Source: Sindora glabra
Taxonomy: Eukaryota; Streptophyta; Magnoliopsida; Fabales; Fabaceae
Direction of reading: 5' to 3'
DNA: 64,000 nucleotides
Assembly: GCA_020226215.1 (NCBI GenBank)
Contig: CM035227.1
Location: forward strand, 3,713,343-3,777,342
In this document: positions 22,704 through 35,605 of the stretch, piece by piece
Layout of the letters: each line of letters begins with the position of its first letter
Position numbering within the stretch: position 1 is the first letter of the stretch
The notes under the pieces: model-generated
Databases searched by the model: none
Told to the model about the DNA's origin: nothing
What the model saw: only the letters and a program-made list of their open reading frames with translations
Made by a program: the position numbers and the translations under genes

Positions 22704-25551
22704 ATGGCAGCAGAAGCAGAAGGAATAGAGAATACAAGTGAGGAGTTGCTGGCCATTTCTCATTCCAATATGGACCAAGCACCTGCTAGGCGTCATGCTC
22801 GTGAGGCTTTCAAAGATACTCAGCTCTCTATTGATCACTGCTTATTTCAGGTGCCATTCTAGCTAAGCTTTTTTTTCCTTTATAAGAAATGCTAGTTGCG
22901 CTTCATCAATTCACAAATTCTCTCACAGCTGCACATGCACTATAATCCAAGTCAAACAAGATTGCATCATGTGTATGACTGAGAAAGTCATATTATGTGT
23001 TTTGTACCTTTTTTTTTAAATCTCTGATTCATACGTGTGTTTAATAATTTAATCAATTCTATCATTAAAAATTAAAAAAAGGCTGTAAATGGAGTATGTG
23101 TAAGCAATAATACTCATTTTTTCTCATATTTCATTGATCCCCACCACAAGGATCCACTTAAAACTAGTTTCTATGAACTATGGGCACCCTTCTCTGCTCT
23201 TTGCTCTCCCCTTCGATTCTGATGCTTTTCAAAGAAAAGCGCATCTTTGACTGATTGATATCAAGTTTTACTTGACAACCAACACCACCACAACAACGCG
23301 CGAGCGTGCGTCCCTTACTTAAGAGCTAATCCTAGTTGTGAATTAGTTGGTTGTGCAGCCAGCTTTCCTTGATTTATGTATTGTGAACATGAGAGTGATT
23401 ACCTATTTCTGTTTTCTGGTTGCATTGCAGTTACCAACCGATGGGGTGAAGATGGAAGAGGTAAAAACTGTTAAAATTTTTGTCTGATTTTTTTTTTTAT
23501 TATTATTATTAAAACTGTTGAAATGAGCTGAAGTTTGCGAGCTGGTGCAATTACTCATAAATTAATCCACGGACTTCGACAGACTCAAACTGCCATTTTG
23601 GCAGCATGTATAAATGTGGGCTGGACTCGAGCTGCCATCCCCAGTTGAACGAACCATCAAGTATTCACTTTGATAAATAAAATTGCAAAACTGAATTTGT
23701 AATTGCATCTCAAGAAAAAGTAAATTTACCAAAAACGTGACTTCTATCGGCACAGTTCTTCGTGATTTTTCTAAAATTTGAAGACGAGAAATTTAACTTG
23801 GGTCCGAAGTTAATTAACAGTCTTCCTGCTTGCTCCAGTATATCGTAGGAGTCTTAATATTTGGTGAGTAAATTTAAATATTCATGTACAGGTTTATGAA
23901 GTGAACTCCAGAGGACTTGAAATATTCTCCAAGAGCTGGCTTCCAGAAACATCTCCTCTGAAAGCAATCATCTTTTATTGTCATGGTTATGGAGACACCT
24001 GCACATTTTACTTTGAAGGCATAAATAATACCTCTCCTACTCAATTTAGATTTTAGAATTCCTTCGTCAATTTTAAGAGCAAATTGTTCTCAAATGGATA
24101 TCAATTTGTTTTGCATCTTCTATTAGGAATTGCAAGGAAGTTAGCATCATCTGGATATGGGGTATTTGCAATGGATTACCCTGGTTTTGGGCTCTCAGAT
24201 GGTCTTCATGGCTATATTCCTTGCTTTAACAATCTGGTGGATGATGTCATTGAGCATTTCGCAAAAATTAAGGGTAATATTATTCTCCTCATTTATGATA
24301 AAAATATGAGAAATTAAGACACACCACCTTATAGTACACAAGTGTTAAGCTATTAGATTTCATTTAACTTGTACAATATTGTGTAGTTCAATAAATCCAG
24401 GCTTTTAGATCCATTGCTCCCTGTAAAACTGGTGCATCCTAGATTTTTCCTAAAAATATATATTACTTGTGTGACATGACATGTGGACTTGGATGACAGA
24501 ACACAAGGAGTATCGACATTTACCGAGCTTCTTGTTAGGTGAGTCCATGGGAGGAGCTATTGCTCTAAAGATGCACTTCAAACAACCTGCTGCATGGGAC
24601 GGTGCTATTCTTATCGCGCCTCTTTGCAAGGTGTTTTTTAAATTAAAAATCAAGATAAAAAAGCATTAATTATTTGGATTATATAAATGTGAGTGACTAG
24701 TTTTGATATTGTACAGTTTGCGGATGATATGATTCCACATTGGTTGCTGAAGCAGATACTAATTGGTGTTGCTAAGGTTCTCCCTAAGACTAAGTTGGTT
24801 CCACAAAAGGAAGAACTGAAAGACAATATATTTAGAGATGAGAAAAAGAGAAAACTGGTTGGTGTTAATTCTTAGACCCTGACATTAACATAACAGAACT
24901 TGCTTGCTGCAGTGAGATGCAGAAAAAAGAAGCCATTTTTTTCTTCTTGCTATTATGTTTCTTCTATTATTCTTTGTGAGTTGATGCAGGCACCCTATAA
25001 TGTGTTGCTCTACAAGGATAAGCCACGTGTTGGAACTGCATTGGAGTTGCTCAAGGCCACACAGGAGATAGAGCAACGATTGCAAGAAGTATGCTTTTAA
25101 AATCACATCTGATTGTAGATGCTAGTCACACTTATGCAGCTAACTTTCTCACAATCTTCTCACATTTTATATGCATGAGACAGTCTGTCTGAAATTGGTT
25201 CCATTAGTTTGAAACAGACAGTGCTAATTTCGAGCACCATATACCGTGCTGCATAATTGTTTTAAAAGTTGTTCTTTGTGTATGTTTCTGGAAGAACGCT
25301 CTGTTAATAACTGGAATTGTTAGGTGTCTCTGCCAATATTGATAATGCATGGAGAGGCAGATATAATAACAGATCCGTCAGCAAGTAAGGCATTGTATGA
25401 GAAAGCTAAAGTTGCAGACAAGAAGCTGTGTCTGTACAAGGATGCCTATCATACTCTCCTTGAAGGGGAACCCGATGAAACAATATTTCGAGTACTTGAC
25501 GATATTATATCGTGGCTTAACCAGCATAGCAGCAGAAAAAACACGTATTGA
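22704..25551 (+). CDS. Monoacylglycerol lipase-like alpha/beta hydrolase (8 exons, 349 aa)
   Basis: Exons: 22704-22850, 23431-23460, 23892-24018, 24127-24273, 24500-24630, 24717-24857, 24990-25088, 25324-25551. The phases join into 350 codons including TGA. The protein belongs to the plant MAGL/caffeoylshikimate-esterase-like hydrolases, which cleave ester bonds of monoacylglycerols or related lipids. Visible residues: oxyanion-loop motif HGYGD (90-94), nucleophile elbow GESMGG with Ser166, acid HGEAD with Asp287, and base YKDAYH with His317. There is no signal peptide or membrane segment, so a soluble protein is likely. The N-terminal 59 residues are helical and extend beyond the hydrolase core. 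Exon 2 is only 30 bases, and intron 3 begins GC (24019) rather than GT. The gene converges on the C2 gene at 26193. An inverted fragment of it lies at 62.45-62.92 kb. The exact substrate cannot be told. Confidence 0.92.
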
Positions 25552-26192
25552 TCATCTCACCTTGGCATATTCCTTTACACAGTCTCAGCAGTTTACTTGT
25601 TCTAATAAACTTCAGTTTCATGTCCAATGATAATCTTATATTATATCAAAGCTTTATGTCCAATGTTTGAATTTGTTTGGCTGCATGTATTTGCGGAGAT
25701 CGCTATATTTCCTGAGTCTTAACAATTTTGTGTAATGTTTTATTTTGGCCGGGCTCCCTAGGGCATGGTAAAACTAAATTTTTTATAACTTGTTTCAAAA
25801 TTTTCCAAGACTTGATTCATCTCAAATTCTCCTAAGATTTATTCTGTAACTCCCATGACTGTCAAAACACGGTAACATATTTATCAATTGATACAAGAGT
25901 ATCAAAACCTCAAAACAGTGCTATAATGAAATCTAGGAGTTCAATGATGTCTACATAGACATAAGTGAAAGGCAGCTACTTCGTTTTACGCTGCCCTCAA
26001 CAATGGTTAAAATAGAAGAGGAGGGGAAAAAGAACTGCATTAATGTTAAAAATTGATCAAGACACAGATATACAAATTGCTACAAGAGAGATGACAAGAA
26101 GAAGCCTCGCTTGTCTGAGACATGTACAAAATCAATCTGTGATGGTTGCCATAAGAGCATTATTGTATGAGGGAAGAACTGATCATGAAGGC
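25552..26192. other. 3' UTRs of two convergent genes
   Basis: The hydrolase gene (stop at 25551) and the C2 gene (stop at 26193) face each other across 641 bases that must contain both 3' UTRs. No further gene seen. Confidence 0.6.
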
Positions 26193-29100
26193 TCAGTTTC
26201 CAGAAAGCCTTCTGCTAAAAGAAGGAGAAGAATTGATCTCTTGACCCAGTTCCTTTATTTTGCTAAGAAGCAGCATCTGCTCAGTCTCTAGTTGGACAAC
26301 ATATCCTTCTTGTGTATCCTCAAGAGCTTCAAGTTCACTCAAAGCCGTAGAAAGTCCTTCAAGATCTCCATCCTCAATTAAAGATCTAGTCTTCATCATT
26401 AGTTGTTTTATCTGATGAAGTTTCAGTTCAAACAGCTTGTTAGACGCAGAGAATAAATGGAGGTTCCTTCAAACAGCCATTTCAATAGAACAGCTTTATA
26501 TTAGAACGTTTTCTGAGTCATGTAAGACCTCACCTGACCAGGAATTTGGTGTAATTTACTCAAGGATGGTTCAGCATCTAGACTAGGTCTCCTTTGCATA
26601 TCTGGAACTTTTCTTGTAATTTGGATGTGGATCTCCCCTCTTTTAACATTTTGAAGAGGTATCCACTTGTCAGCTGTTTGGTTTGGAGGCAACCTTTGAT
26701 ATTCCACTACACATTCACCGATGCTTGAGGTGGGCAATAAAGCATTATAGTCCTTAACATACAAAATTAAGGGACTGCCATCATCAGAGAACTCTAACGT
26801 CTGATTCCAGTGAGGATTTAGAGTTTTATACATAATCTACAAGATAATTCAACAAGTAAATACAGTGAGCAGAAAAAATCATAAACATTAAACAGTATAT
26901 GAAAACTAGCTGTACATTCATCTAAATTAAACTCCAAGATGCAGGCTGCCAAAAATGAGCAGAAGAGGGAGGGGAGAATCATAAAAACATTCACTCTCAT
27001 ACAATAAAATACTAATAATGTAGTATTCTGACCTTGGTCCTTTTCTTGAAGGTTCCATACTGTACCCTTACATAGGGATCACTTGTCCCTCTGAGATCTG
27101 CAGCAACAAGATCCCTCGCCTCAATCAGAACAAGTTCTATCCAACCATTACTGGAACCAGGAGATGAGCCCTAGCCATTTTAGAATGAGTGATGAATAAC
27201 TGAAGTGATAATATACAAATATAAAAATATATGCATCCTTTTTATATTATGCAAATAAATATTAAAAGAATCACTAAATCTGCTGTTGAGAAAGCATACC
27301 CTTGATCCTTCTGGATCATCTATCCTAACTGCTTCTATTTGAAGTCTAATTTCTCCTGAACTTGCTCTTTCAAGAGGAATCCACACATCCCTGATCGACC
27401 CTTCCACCAGTCCTTCCAAATTTACATGTGCACTACCAATGTTTTCATCTCCAAAAGTTTCTTCACTAAAACATTTTATTTTAAGGTACTCCCCACCTCC
27501 AATCTCATCAAATTCAAACATATGATTCCATACGGGATTTGGACCTGCAGAATGAGCAGCCCTTGTTCTCTGGACATACTGAAAAGATGATCAACAGGAG
27601 AATCAGACAAGGCAATTTAGAAACTTATATCCATGGATTAGCTTCTAATAACTGTTACAAAGGCCTCAGTTTCGATAAAAGTATTGAAGTTGGGATCTTG
27701 TATACCCTGTGCCACCAACCTTTCCATATTGCAATTTAACATATGGGTCAAATTTCCCGGATTTGTCTTTTGTAAGATCCTTTCCTTCCATAACAGTTAC
27801 GTAGAGTTTCCTTCCGGTTCTTGACATAAGATTTGATGATCCATTAATTGATTGTTGAGAGGTAACACGCAAGTTGTTTGAGCTGTGCGAACCATCAGAA
27901 AATTGCCACTCCTTTACTACAATTTTCACCGTCAACTACAAAATGAAATGACATGAGGTAAAGTGAGTAAAATATCCATTGAATGGTATCAATTTTATTC
28001 AGAAAAGGTAAACCAAAATATATCTATTGGCATCAATGTCTTTGTAGAGTATTTGTCAGAAGATAACGTAACAGAAAATTATGAGTTGGGTCAAAAGGCC
28101 ACTATATTTAGTAATAATAATCTAATGCATCTAATCTGATTTACATTCCTGTTTCTTTTAACTATTGTTAGATGACAAGACATACATGTTTTGATTACAA
28201 AAGGGTTGAACATTGTTATCTTGTTTGAAAATCACAGATTAACACAATGATGTAGTCAAATATAACATGTACGCATTCCTACCTCTCCAGCCTCGACCCC
28301 CTCAAATGGAACAACCATTTCAACTTCTTCTCCACAAATTCTTGCATGGTTAGCTATGACACCAGAATCGGGTCCTATGGCCCAAAAAATTGTAGAATCA
28401 TCCTCAACATGCCTCATCTGCTCAAAAACAAACATTAAATTACAAATAACCTAAAAGATGCTAAGCAGCTGAATGAATATCAGTACTTGTTCGGCCATCC
28501 TGTTGCCAGCTCACGAAGGAGAACATCAGTTACAGTACCTTGATTTCACAACTTGATAGATAGTCATACTTCACACTACTGGGAGGACACTCATAAAGAT
28601 TGAAACGAAGAGTTCCAGCACTATCATGTAAAACCATATTAAATGTTGCATCCCATCTAGGAGTCGAACCCAGCCTCACATCCGTTCTCCTGGTTAATTC
28701 CTCAAGTTCTAACTCCACAAATGTCTGTAGTTCCTTGTCATCAAGGTTGTCTTCTACGAAGCTATTAATTCTACCATTTTGTTGCCTCCTAGATGGACTT
28801 GCCCTGAAGCAACTCCTAGAAAGTTTATTTGCCGAAATCACTCTAACATATATAATCCCTCCAGCAGCCTTTTTCCTTAAGTCGACAGCAGGCAAAGAAA
28901 AGCAACGGCGGCGAGGTTCCACCATTGTTTTAACCAAGGTATCAGTAAAAAGTTTAACCTGAACAATCAGAACGGAACATTAGCCTCAGCTGGGAAAGAT
29001 ACAGGAAGAAAGTTACCACAAGAAACTTAACCTCTCAGAGAATGCATTATGTATGACAAAGACATCAACATACTACAGAAAATTCCACAAATTAAATTTT

Positions 29101-31812
29101 CTGCAAGTAGCTTTTCTACATCTTTTTATCTTCATAATTTCAATTCTCTTATCAATAAATAAGATTTTTCTTTTGAAAATTCCTTAATTAAAATCCAATG
29201 CATTTGGAAACACGTGTCAAAAATTAAGCACTAAAGCAAAATCAATTGGAATACAGAATCAGTTTCAATATCTACCTTGAATATTCATTTCTAAGAAAAA
29301 GTTCAAGCTATAAACCAAATTAAACAGCAAAATATAAAATTGAAGATACACACCAGCCAAGAAGAAACACCAGGCAACTCAGTGGCAGGTAGTGATTGGC
29401 TTCCACCACTTCCAAAGGCAACCCCTATTCTAACCTCAGGAGTTGAGACAAATGAATATAACAGTGCTTTACCGTCTAGAATTGGCATGACAAGAAGCTA
29501 CAAAGCAAAAGGAATAGTTAGTTTATAACAATTATAGACCAAATTCAGTTATTCAGTGAGTCTGACAAAATGGTGGCTTCAAACTATAGTCCCATAAAAT
29601 GTAAAGAAACAACATTTAAACTCTGGTAATCACAGATGCTATTTGATAAAGTTATAATTGTTAATTAACACTTCCTCAAAAGTAAAACTTCTAACCAAAC
29701 TAGTGTTTGAAACCAGTAAAGCATAACTTAATTTGCCTGCGGGAATGCAAGGAATGTTGCTTTACTCACATCACCCTTGATATGAAGGCTGTTAATCACA
29801 ATCCGGGCAGTTCCATATAATGGCTTGGCAAGCTTGGCAAGCAGTAAAACACTCATTTCATTTGCGTCCCAATCAAAACCCAATCGCAGGACTCTCTGTT
29901 AAATAAAAACAGAATGCTTTATTCCGTTTTCTCAAAAATATGTTTATATATTAATGCTTAAAGTACATAGCATAGACAAAAAGAAAAATGGTAAGTGAGA
30001 AAAGAAGAACCTGATTACCAAATGTGGACCATCGCATTCCTTGAAGACCCAAGCCAGGAGGGCAAGATCCAAGTGAAAATTCCTGCAGCTCAACTCGTTC
30101 CTACATAGAGTATTGCTTTAGTTCAATACATAAGTACCAAAGTCTCAGCCTCGGTCAAAGATTTATACTGATTCATTGAAAAATATGAAGAAAATAATGT
30201 TACATTTAGAAGACATAGGCCACACTTACTATAAGTCTAGGTTTCCGGAGCTTCAAACGTTTCTGCACACAAAAAAGAAAGGAATATTTAATCAATTCCT
30301 ATGTCACAATATAAAGCAGCTGCTTTGGTTCTTCCCTTTTTTATCTATAAATTCTTCATTTTTTATTAAGAAAACAATAAAAAATGTATTTTTGATGTGA
30401 ATGTTAAAGATTTGGGAGGTCATGACAAAATAGCTGTAAAAATGGATATGTGCCAAGAATAAGGAGCTCGCCATTTCTTTCCATTTTTATTTTCCCCTTA
30501 ACTAAAAGGCAGAAAGGAGGACCGGGGGGGGGGGGGGGGGGGGACAGGAAATAGTAGATCTTTGAGAAAAGGGGTAAATTTTACAAAACACTCCAAGCAC
30601 TGTGGAGCCACAAGCAATATCCACACTGGGAAACTGGACAACAATGCACTGTCATATGCAGATGTAATAAAATTTTCAAGAAATTTGCTCATACACCACT
30701 AAAGCTAATTGAAGTAGAATCTCAATAGATCTGATTCATTCAGGAATGGAAGAACATATTATTGTCCAACTAGAACATTCAAAAGCTAACAAGCAATGTC
30801 AATGTTGAATAAAGATGAAAACATACATCAAAGTAGAAGGTGAACAAAGCAGGGAATTTTCACCTCAACTATTGCAGAGAACCTCATTGACAGTTTTGGG
30901 TTAAAATAGTTCAACCAAACTTCTGTCATCAGCTTATTCAGCCATTCACTGTGCTCCAATGGTGTGATAGGCTATAAATACAGCAAGTTGCAGTCAGCAT
31001 GATAAAGCTCGGGAAATGAGCAAGGGAGAAAAGGAAAAGAAAAGTACCGAGGCGTTCATTACAACTCTCTTCCATTTCTTATTTAAGTCCTCCACGAGTA
31101 ATTTGCGTTGATAACTCCCATACTGCACATAAAAAAGTAGTATCTCACGTTAACTACTTATATGCTGATAAGAAATGACAAATTTCCTCTCTTAGGAAAT
31201 TGAAACTTCATTTATTCAACAAAACAAGGATCATTTTTTAGTAGAATGAACTGAATTCAACTAAAAATGCATATGAAATTGAGAATGTACAGCTCAAGCA
31301 AAAGTGCCACCAACTTACTTTATTCCTTCAACTGATTTTATGATGCCTTTTTAAAATCCCTTGTTGAACAACGGTGAAGAGGATAGTTCATTGAAGATAG
31401 ATAGATTCTAGTTTAATTAAAATTATTAAAAAAAAAAGGCTTGATGTGGTAAAATTTTAAATGGGCGACCCAATATTCAGAAGTATAACATGGAATGAAG
31501 GAAGACGAAATCAAAAGCAAAATCCATCATTTTCCTCTTCTTCCAAGAAAAGAAAAATATAAAAGTAAAAGAAATAGTACAGCGGTACCCAATGATCACC
31601 ATAAGAAGCAGCTAGTTTACCTGCAAAGCGGCCCAGACAGCAACAGCAAGAGGCACCCAATTGGCAAGAGAGAAAAGCCATCTCTCAATAGCCCAAGCAA
31701 TCAAAATCAAAGGAACAAAATATGGAATCTTGGGTTTCTCCTCCAACAGGTGATTTAAGAAGTCTACGGCAGCCTGTTCAACACTCTGAACGAACTTTTT
31801 CTTTCTACTCAT
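26193..31812 (-). CDS. NTMC2T3: Synaptotagmin-like membrane protein with SMP-type region and three C2 domains (14 exons, 825 aa)
   Basis: Minus-strand exons: 31812-31621, 31122-31048, 30971-30864, 30262-30230, 30100-30011, 29895-29770, 29497-29354, 28958-28539, 28417-28283, 27935-27720, 27578-27300, 27170-27033, 26836-26534, 26411-26193; all phases close. Residues 29-63 are a hydrophobic hairpin (YFVPLILIAWAIERWLF), 74-256 resemble the lipid-transfer SMP region (LPGVSSWLVKLFTDTLVKTM), then C2 domains start near 288, 482 and 614. A Glu/Leu-rich coiled coil (about 753-815) ends the protein. C2 two and three keep parts of the calcium-site loops (KFDPYV, TSDPYV); C2 one looks degenerate. The layout and about 820-residue length match Arabidopsis At3g18370 (SYTF/NTMC2T3). 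Such proteins tether the ER to other membranes and move lipids. The last exon could instead start at 26435, adding 8 residues. Confidence 0.93.
30524..30543 (+). repeat. G20 homopolymer in an intron of the C2 gene
   Basis: Twenty consecutive G (C on the transcribed strand) lie in intron 3, between the exons at 30864 and 30262. Such tracts mutate quickly and are often mis-sequenced, so the length is uncertain. Confidence 0.8.
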
Positions 31813-34800
31813 TGGAGCAAACCCAGAAGAAAAATATAAAATTTCTTGCAGACCTTAGTTTCTTTGGATTATTTCCAATACCAGCATTTAGGATTTCAAA
31901 AGAAAAGGAAAATAAAACAAAGATACTTTGTTAGGGAGGAGAGAAAACAGAAAAAGGAAGCAGAAAACCGATTATTCCGGGGAAGTGGACACCAAGTAAG
32001 TAGGCAGATATTTGTTCAGTTGACGAATGTTTAAGGTTCCATGAAACGCTTGAGCTTGGAAAAAATTATCGCAGAGAAACCAACTTTCCATATTTGAGCC
32101 GGAAGGAGAGACAAATGGGAATTTGGAAAAGTCAACAAGAAAAAGCCCAGGAAATTTCGTTAACAACAACAGCGCCTCTGGAGCGGTTTGTGATTTACAG
32201 TGGTATCCCCAAATGCACGGATTGAAGGTAACGTTTCGGTCTCACGTGGGTCCCGTTAATTAGATCCTACGGTTGTAATTAATTTGAGAGTATCATCGTA
32301 GCCAGCTTAACGTGAGTTGAGTCGCACGGAAACTCGTGAGCCCACGTTGTCAGGAACTAGTTCTGACACTACCGGTGCCATTCCCACCGGTCACCGGTCA
32401 GTGGTCAGAACTACTTTGCTTCACTAGATTCTAGATACCCGAAATAGAAGTAATGTACCGATTTTTCGTTTTTATTTCTCTCATTTTATTATATATCATA
32501 AATAATTAATTTCATAAATATTAAATAAATAATTTATTTTATTTATTTTTAGTAAAATTTTTTATTTTTATCATGTATAAAATTTAAAATAATTAAAAAT
32601 AAAAATAAAATCGTAATAAATTAAATATGTCAAGATATTATAAAATATTTACTAGTAAAATAGAAAAATAAAATTAAAAAATATATTTAATATTTCATTA
32701 TAATTTTAAAATTATAAATAAAAAATAATTTTTTTAAAATATTAAAAAAATAAAAAATGAAGAAAGTATTATTTAATACATGAAGCAAATTTCTTTTACC
32801 TAGACATGGTGAAAAAAAGTATAGAAAAATAAGTAAATAAATAAAAAATAAAAAATTTACTTATTATTTAAATACATAGAAAATAAATAGAGTAAAAATA
32901 ATATTTATATTAATTTTTTATTTAATTTGATTTAAAAATAAAAATTATAATTTTATTAAATTATAAAATTACTCTCATTACAAGTTAAAAAAAAATTATA
33001 ATGAATTTTATAAAATAGCAATTTTGAAAAGAAAATGTTAACACGAACAAAATTAATAATTTAATCCATAAAATTATAAAATAATTGTAAAATAATTCTT
33101 AAATTATTATAATTTTATTTTTAAATAATAATTTATATATATAATTTTATTTCTCGATTGAATTATTTGTATAAAAGTAAAAAAATTATATACACGAACA
33201 ATATTCCTTTAATATAGGAAATTTACATATATCTCCTTTTTACGATGACACTTTCGTTAAAAAAAAAAAAATTGGTGGGGGGGGGGGGGGGAGGTATTGG
33301 GAAAATTTATAATTGTAATCTTTTGATGCTGGGAGACAAAAAGATTATTTGGTTAGCAGAAAATTAGATAGGAGGGACAATTTCTCCTATTAACAGTTCC
33401 GGAGAAAAGAAGCGGAAAGCCGTACAGCGTAAGACAAAGTGTTTGCGATCTGGATGGCAGCGAGGGTTGAACTTTGCAGACGTCAAGACAGACGTCTTGA
33501 AAAAGTATGGTGTTCTGTGCAGCTGTTTCAAAGTTCAACAATGTACTGTTGATGCCTCTAAACTTCTAGTGGCTGCTAAAAAACAAAAATATTCCAACCC
33601 TGATGAATTGTCTATCGTGACCTTCCAACTTCTAGGGTGGGATTAAAGATGTGACGACAGTCGACAGGCCACGTTTCTTTTATTTAAGCGCTGTTTATTT
33701 TTTTCAAAGATAATTTTTGTAAAACTATTTTATTTTTACATATAAATAAAAAATATTATATATTTTTATAATTTATAGTTAAAATAAATATTTTTAAAAT
33801 TATACTGAGAAAAAAATGATTTCTTTAAATTTCATTTATTTTTCATAAGATATTTTTTATAAAAAAATTTATCTCTTTATATATAAATTAAAATTACATA
33901 ATTATAATTTATGATTAAAAATATTCTAAAATTATATTAGAGAATAAAAATAATTTTCTTATTAAAAAATATTATTTTTATCAAATTTATTATATTTAAT
34001 ATTAAATATATAAATTATTTTTTATTATTTTAATAATTAATAATTGTACTTTTATAAAAAAATTCTAAAAATAAATAAAATTTAAAAAAATTATATTTCA
34101 TTATATTTATTATTAAACATGTCAATAATTTTTTAACACTCGAATAATTTATAATGATATATCCACATCAATATTTCTTCCACAAACAAACGGAAGGCTG
34201 GTTTCTCTTTCAAAGGTTGCGTTGATTTAGTTTTGTTTGCCATGTGATGCATTGGTTCATAAATGGACGCATGACTACTTGCCATTATTTGAAATTTCTT
34301 AGCTATCCTTCACCTCTCTCAACGCATTGGAAGCGCAATATTTATTTTTATTTTTATTATTAATTGCTAGATGTCGTGCATTTACAATGGAATTTTAAAC
34401 TTTTTCAATTTTCTTATAATAAGTATAAATTCTTTCATAGATTATATTATATATAAAATTAAATTATTTCTTTTTATCTTAGAAAGAAATACACACAATA
34501 TTTACTTCTTTTGAATATGATTGAAACATGGTTAAATGAAGAAGGATATACGAGGACATTCCTTCTTGTTGCATGTTGGCAATAAAATAAATTTATTTTG
34601 TAAAAGAAAATAACTTATTGAAGTCACCGTACGCATCAATGCACTTGTCGTTTTTTTATTAAGAACGTAGATCCATTCATTGTTTTTGTATTAATTAATA
34701 CTATACTAATTGGGCAGGTAGACAAAGCATATAATAATATTATGAAAACATATATAAAGGGATAATTTTACTTTTACTCTCTCGTGGATGAAAATATATT

Positions 34801-35605
34801 AAAGAATAATATTATTTTTATTCTTTTACATTTGTTTTCTATTTATTCTCAAATCATAATTTGTAAAATTTATAATTTTGTGAATTTCACAATGAAAGAG
34901 AATAAATATTTGCTTTTTCAAAAAAATAATGTAAATAGTATTTAAACCAATTTTACGCAAAAATGATGATTGGATTGTTGCATTACATATCAAAATCAAA
35001 ATGGTTGATGGAGAAGCAATAAATGGTTGACCAAGACAAATCAAAGTCGTGCTGCGTGATAGTCGAATTCCACAATGACCAAGATAGGCGGAGATGACCA
35101 CCATTGCATCCGATATTGGGAGTCAATATCGACCGGCCTTGTGGGGCCATTTTCTGTGGAAACACTGCATTAATAAATGAAATCTATATGTTTACTTTTT
35201 GGATAAAGCAAGATATCTTCGATGGTTGTTACGAGGAAAAATCTTGATAATGTCGGTTAATGAAGATGAAGATGTAGTAATCTAGGATTGAAGTGAAGCT
35301 CATCATTGGACTTTCTGTTTTCTGATGGAGATGGAACCATTAGAGCAATGATTTCTGTGTGGATTTCCAGTTTTCCACTACATAAATCCACACTTTTGTT
35401 CCGATGCCAGCAGGAGGAGGAATTTATCCTGGGCCATCAGCATTTTCCCACCGTCAGGAAAGGGCGGATGTGGTAGGAGAAGAGAGAAAGGGTTGTGGGT
35501 GGGATCCAACTCATGACCCACTAACTCATTAGGTACCATACTTCTGGATACAAACCCAGCTTCCTATTTGGGCTATGTTCGCTATGGGCCTCTTACATGT
35601 TTAAA
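31813..35605. other. Promoter side of the C2 gene and AT-rich intergenic DNA
   Basis: 31813-32450 is the likely 5' UTR and promoter of the C2 gene, with more balanced base composition. The rest is A/T-rich apart from patches at 33330-33650 and 34970-35600. An A13-ATTGGT-G15 tract sits at 33259-33291. Short ORFs here, such as one at 33443-33646, resemble no known protein. Confidence 0.5.

Noticed and set aside
33443..33646. 67-aa plus-strand ORF in less A/T-rich sequence
   Set aside because: No recognisable family, no promoter-like context and no adjoining exons; overlapping minus-strand ORF is equally featureless.
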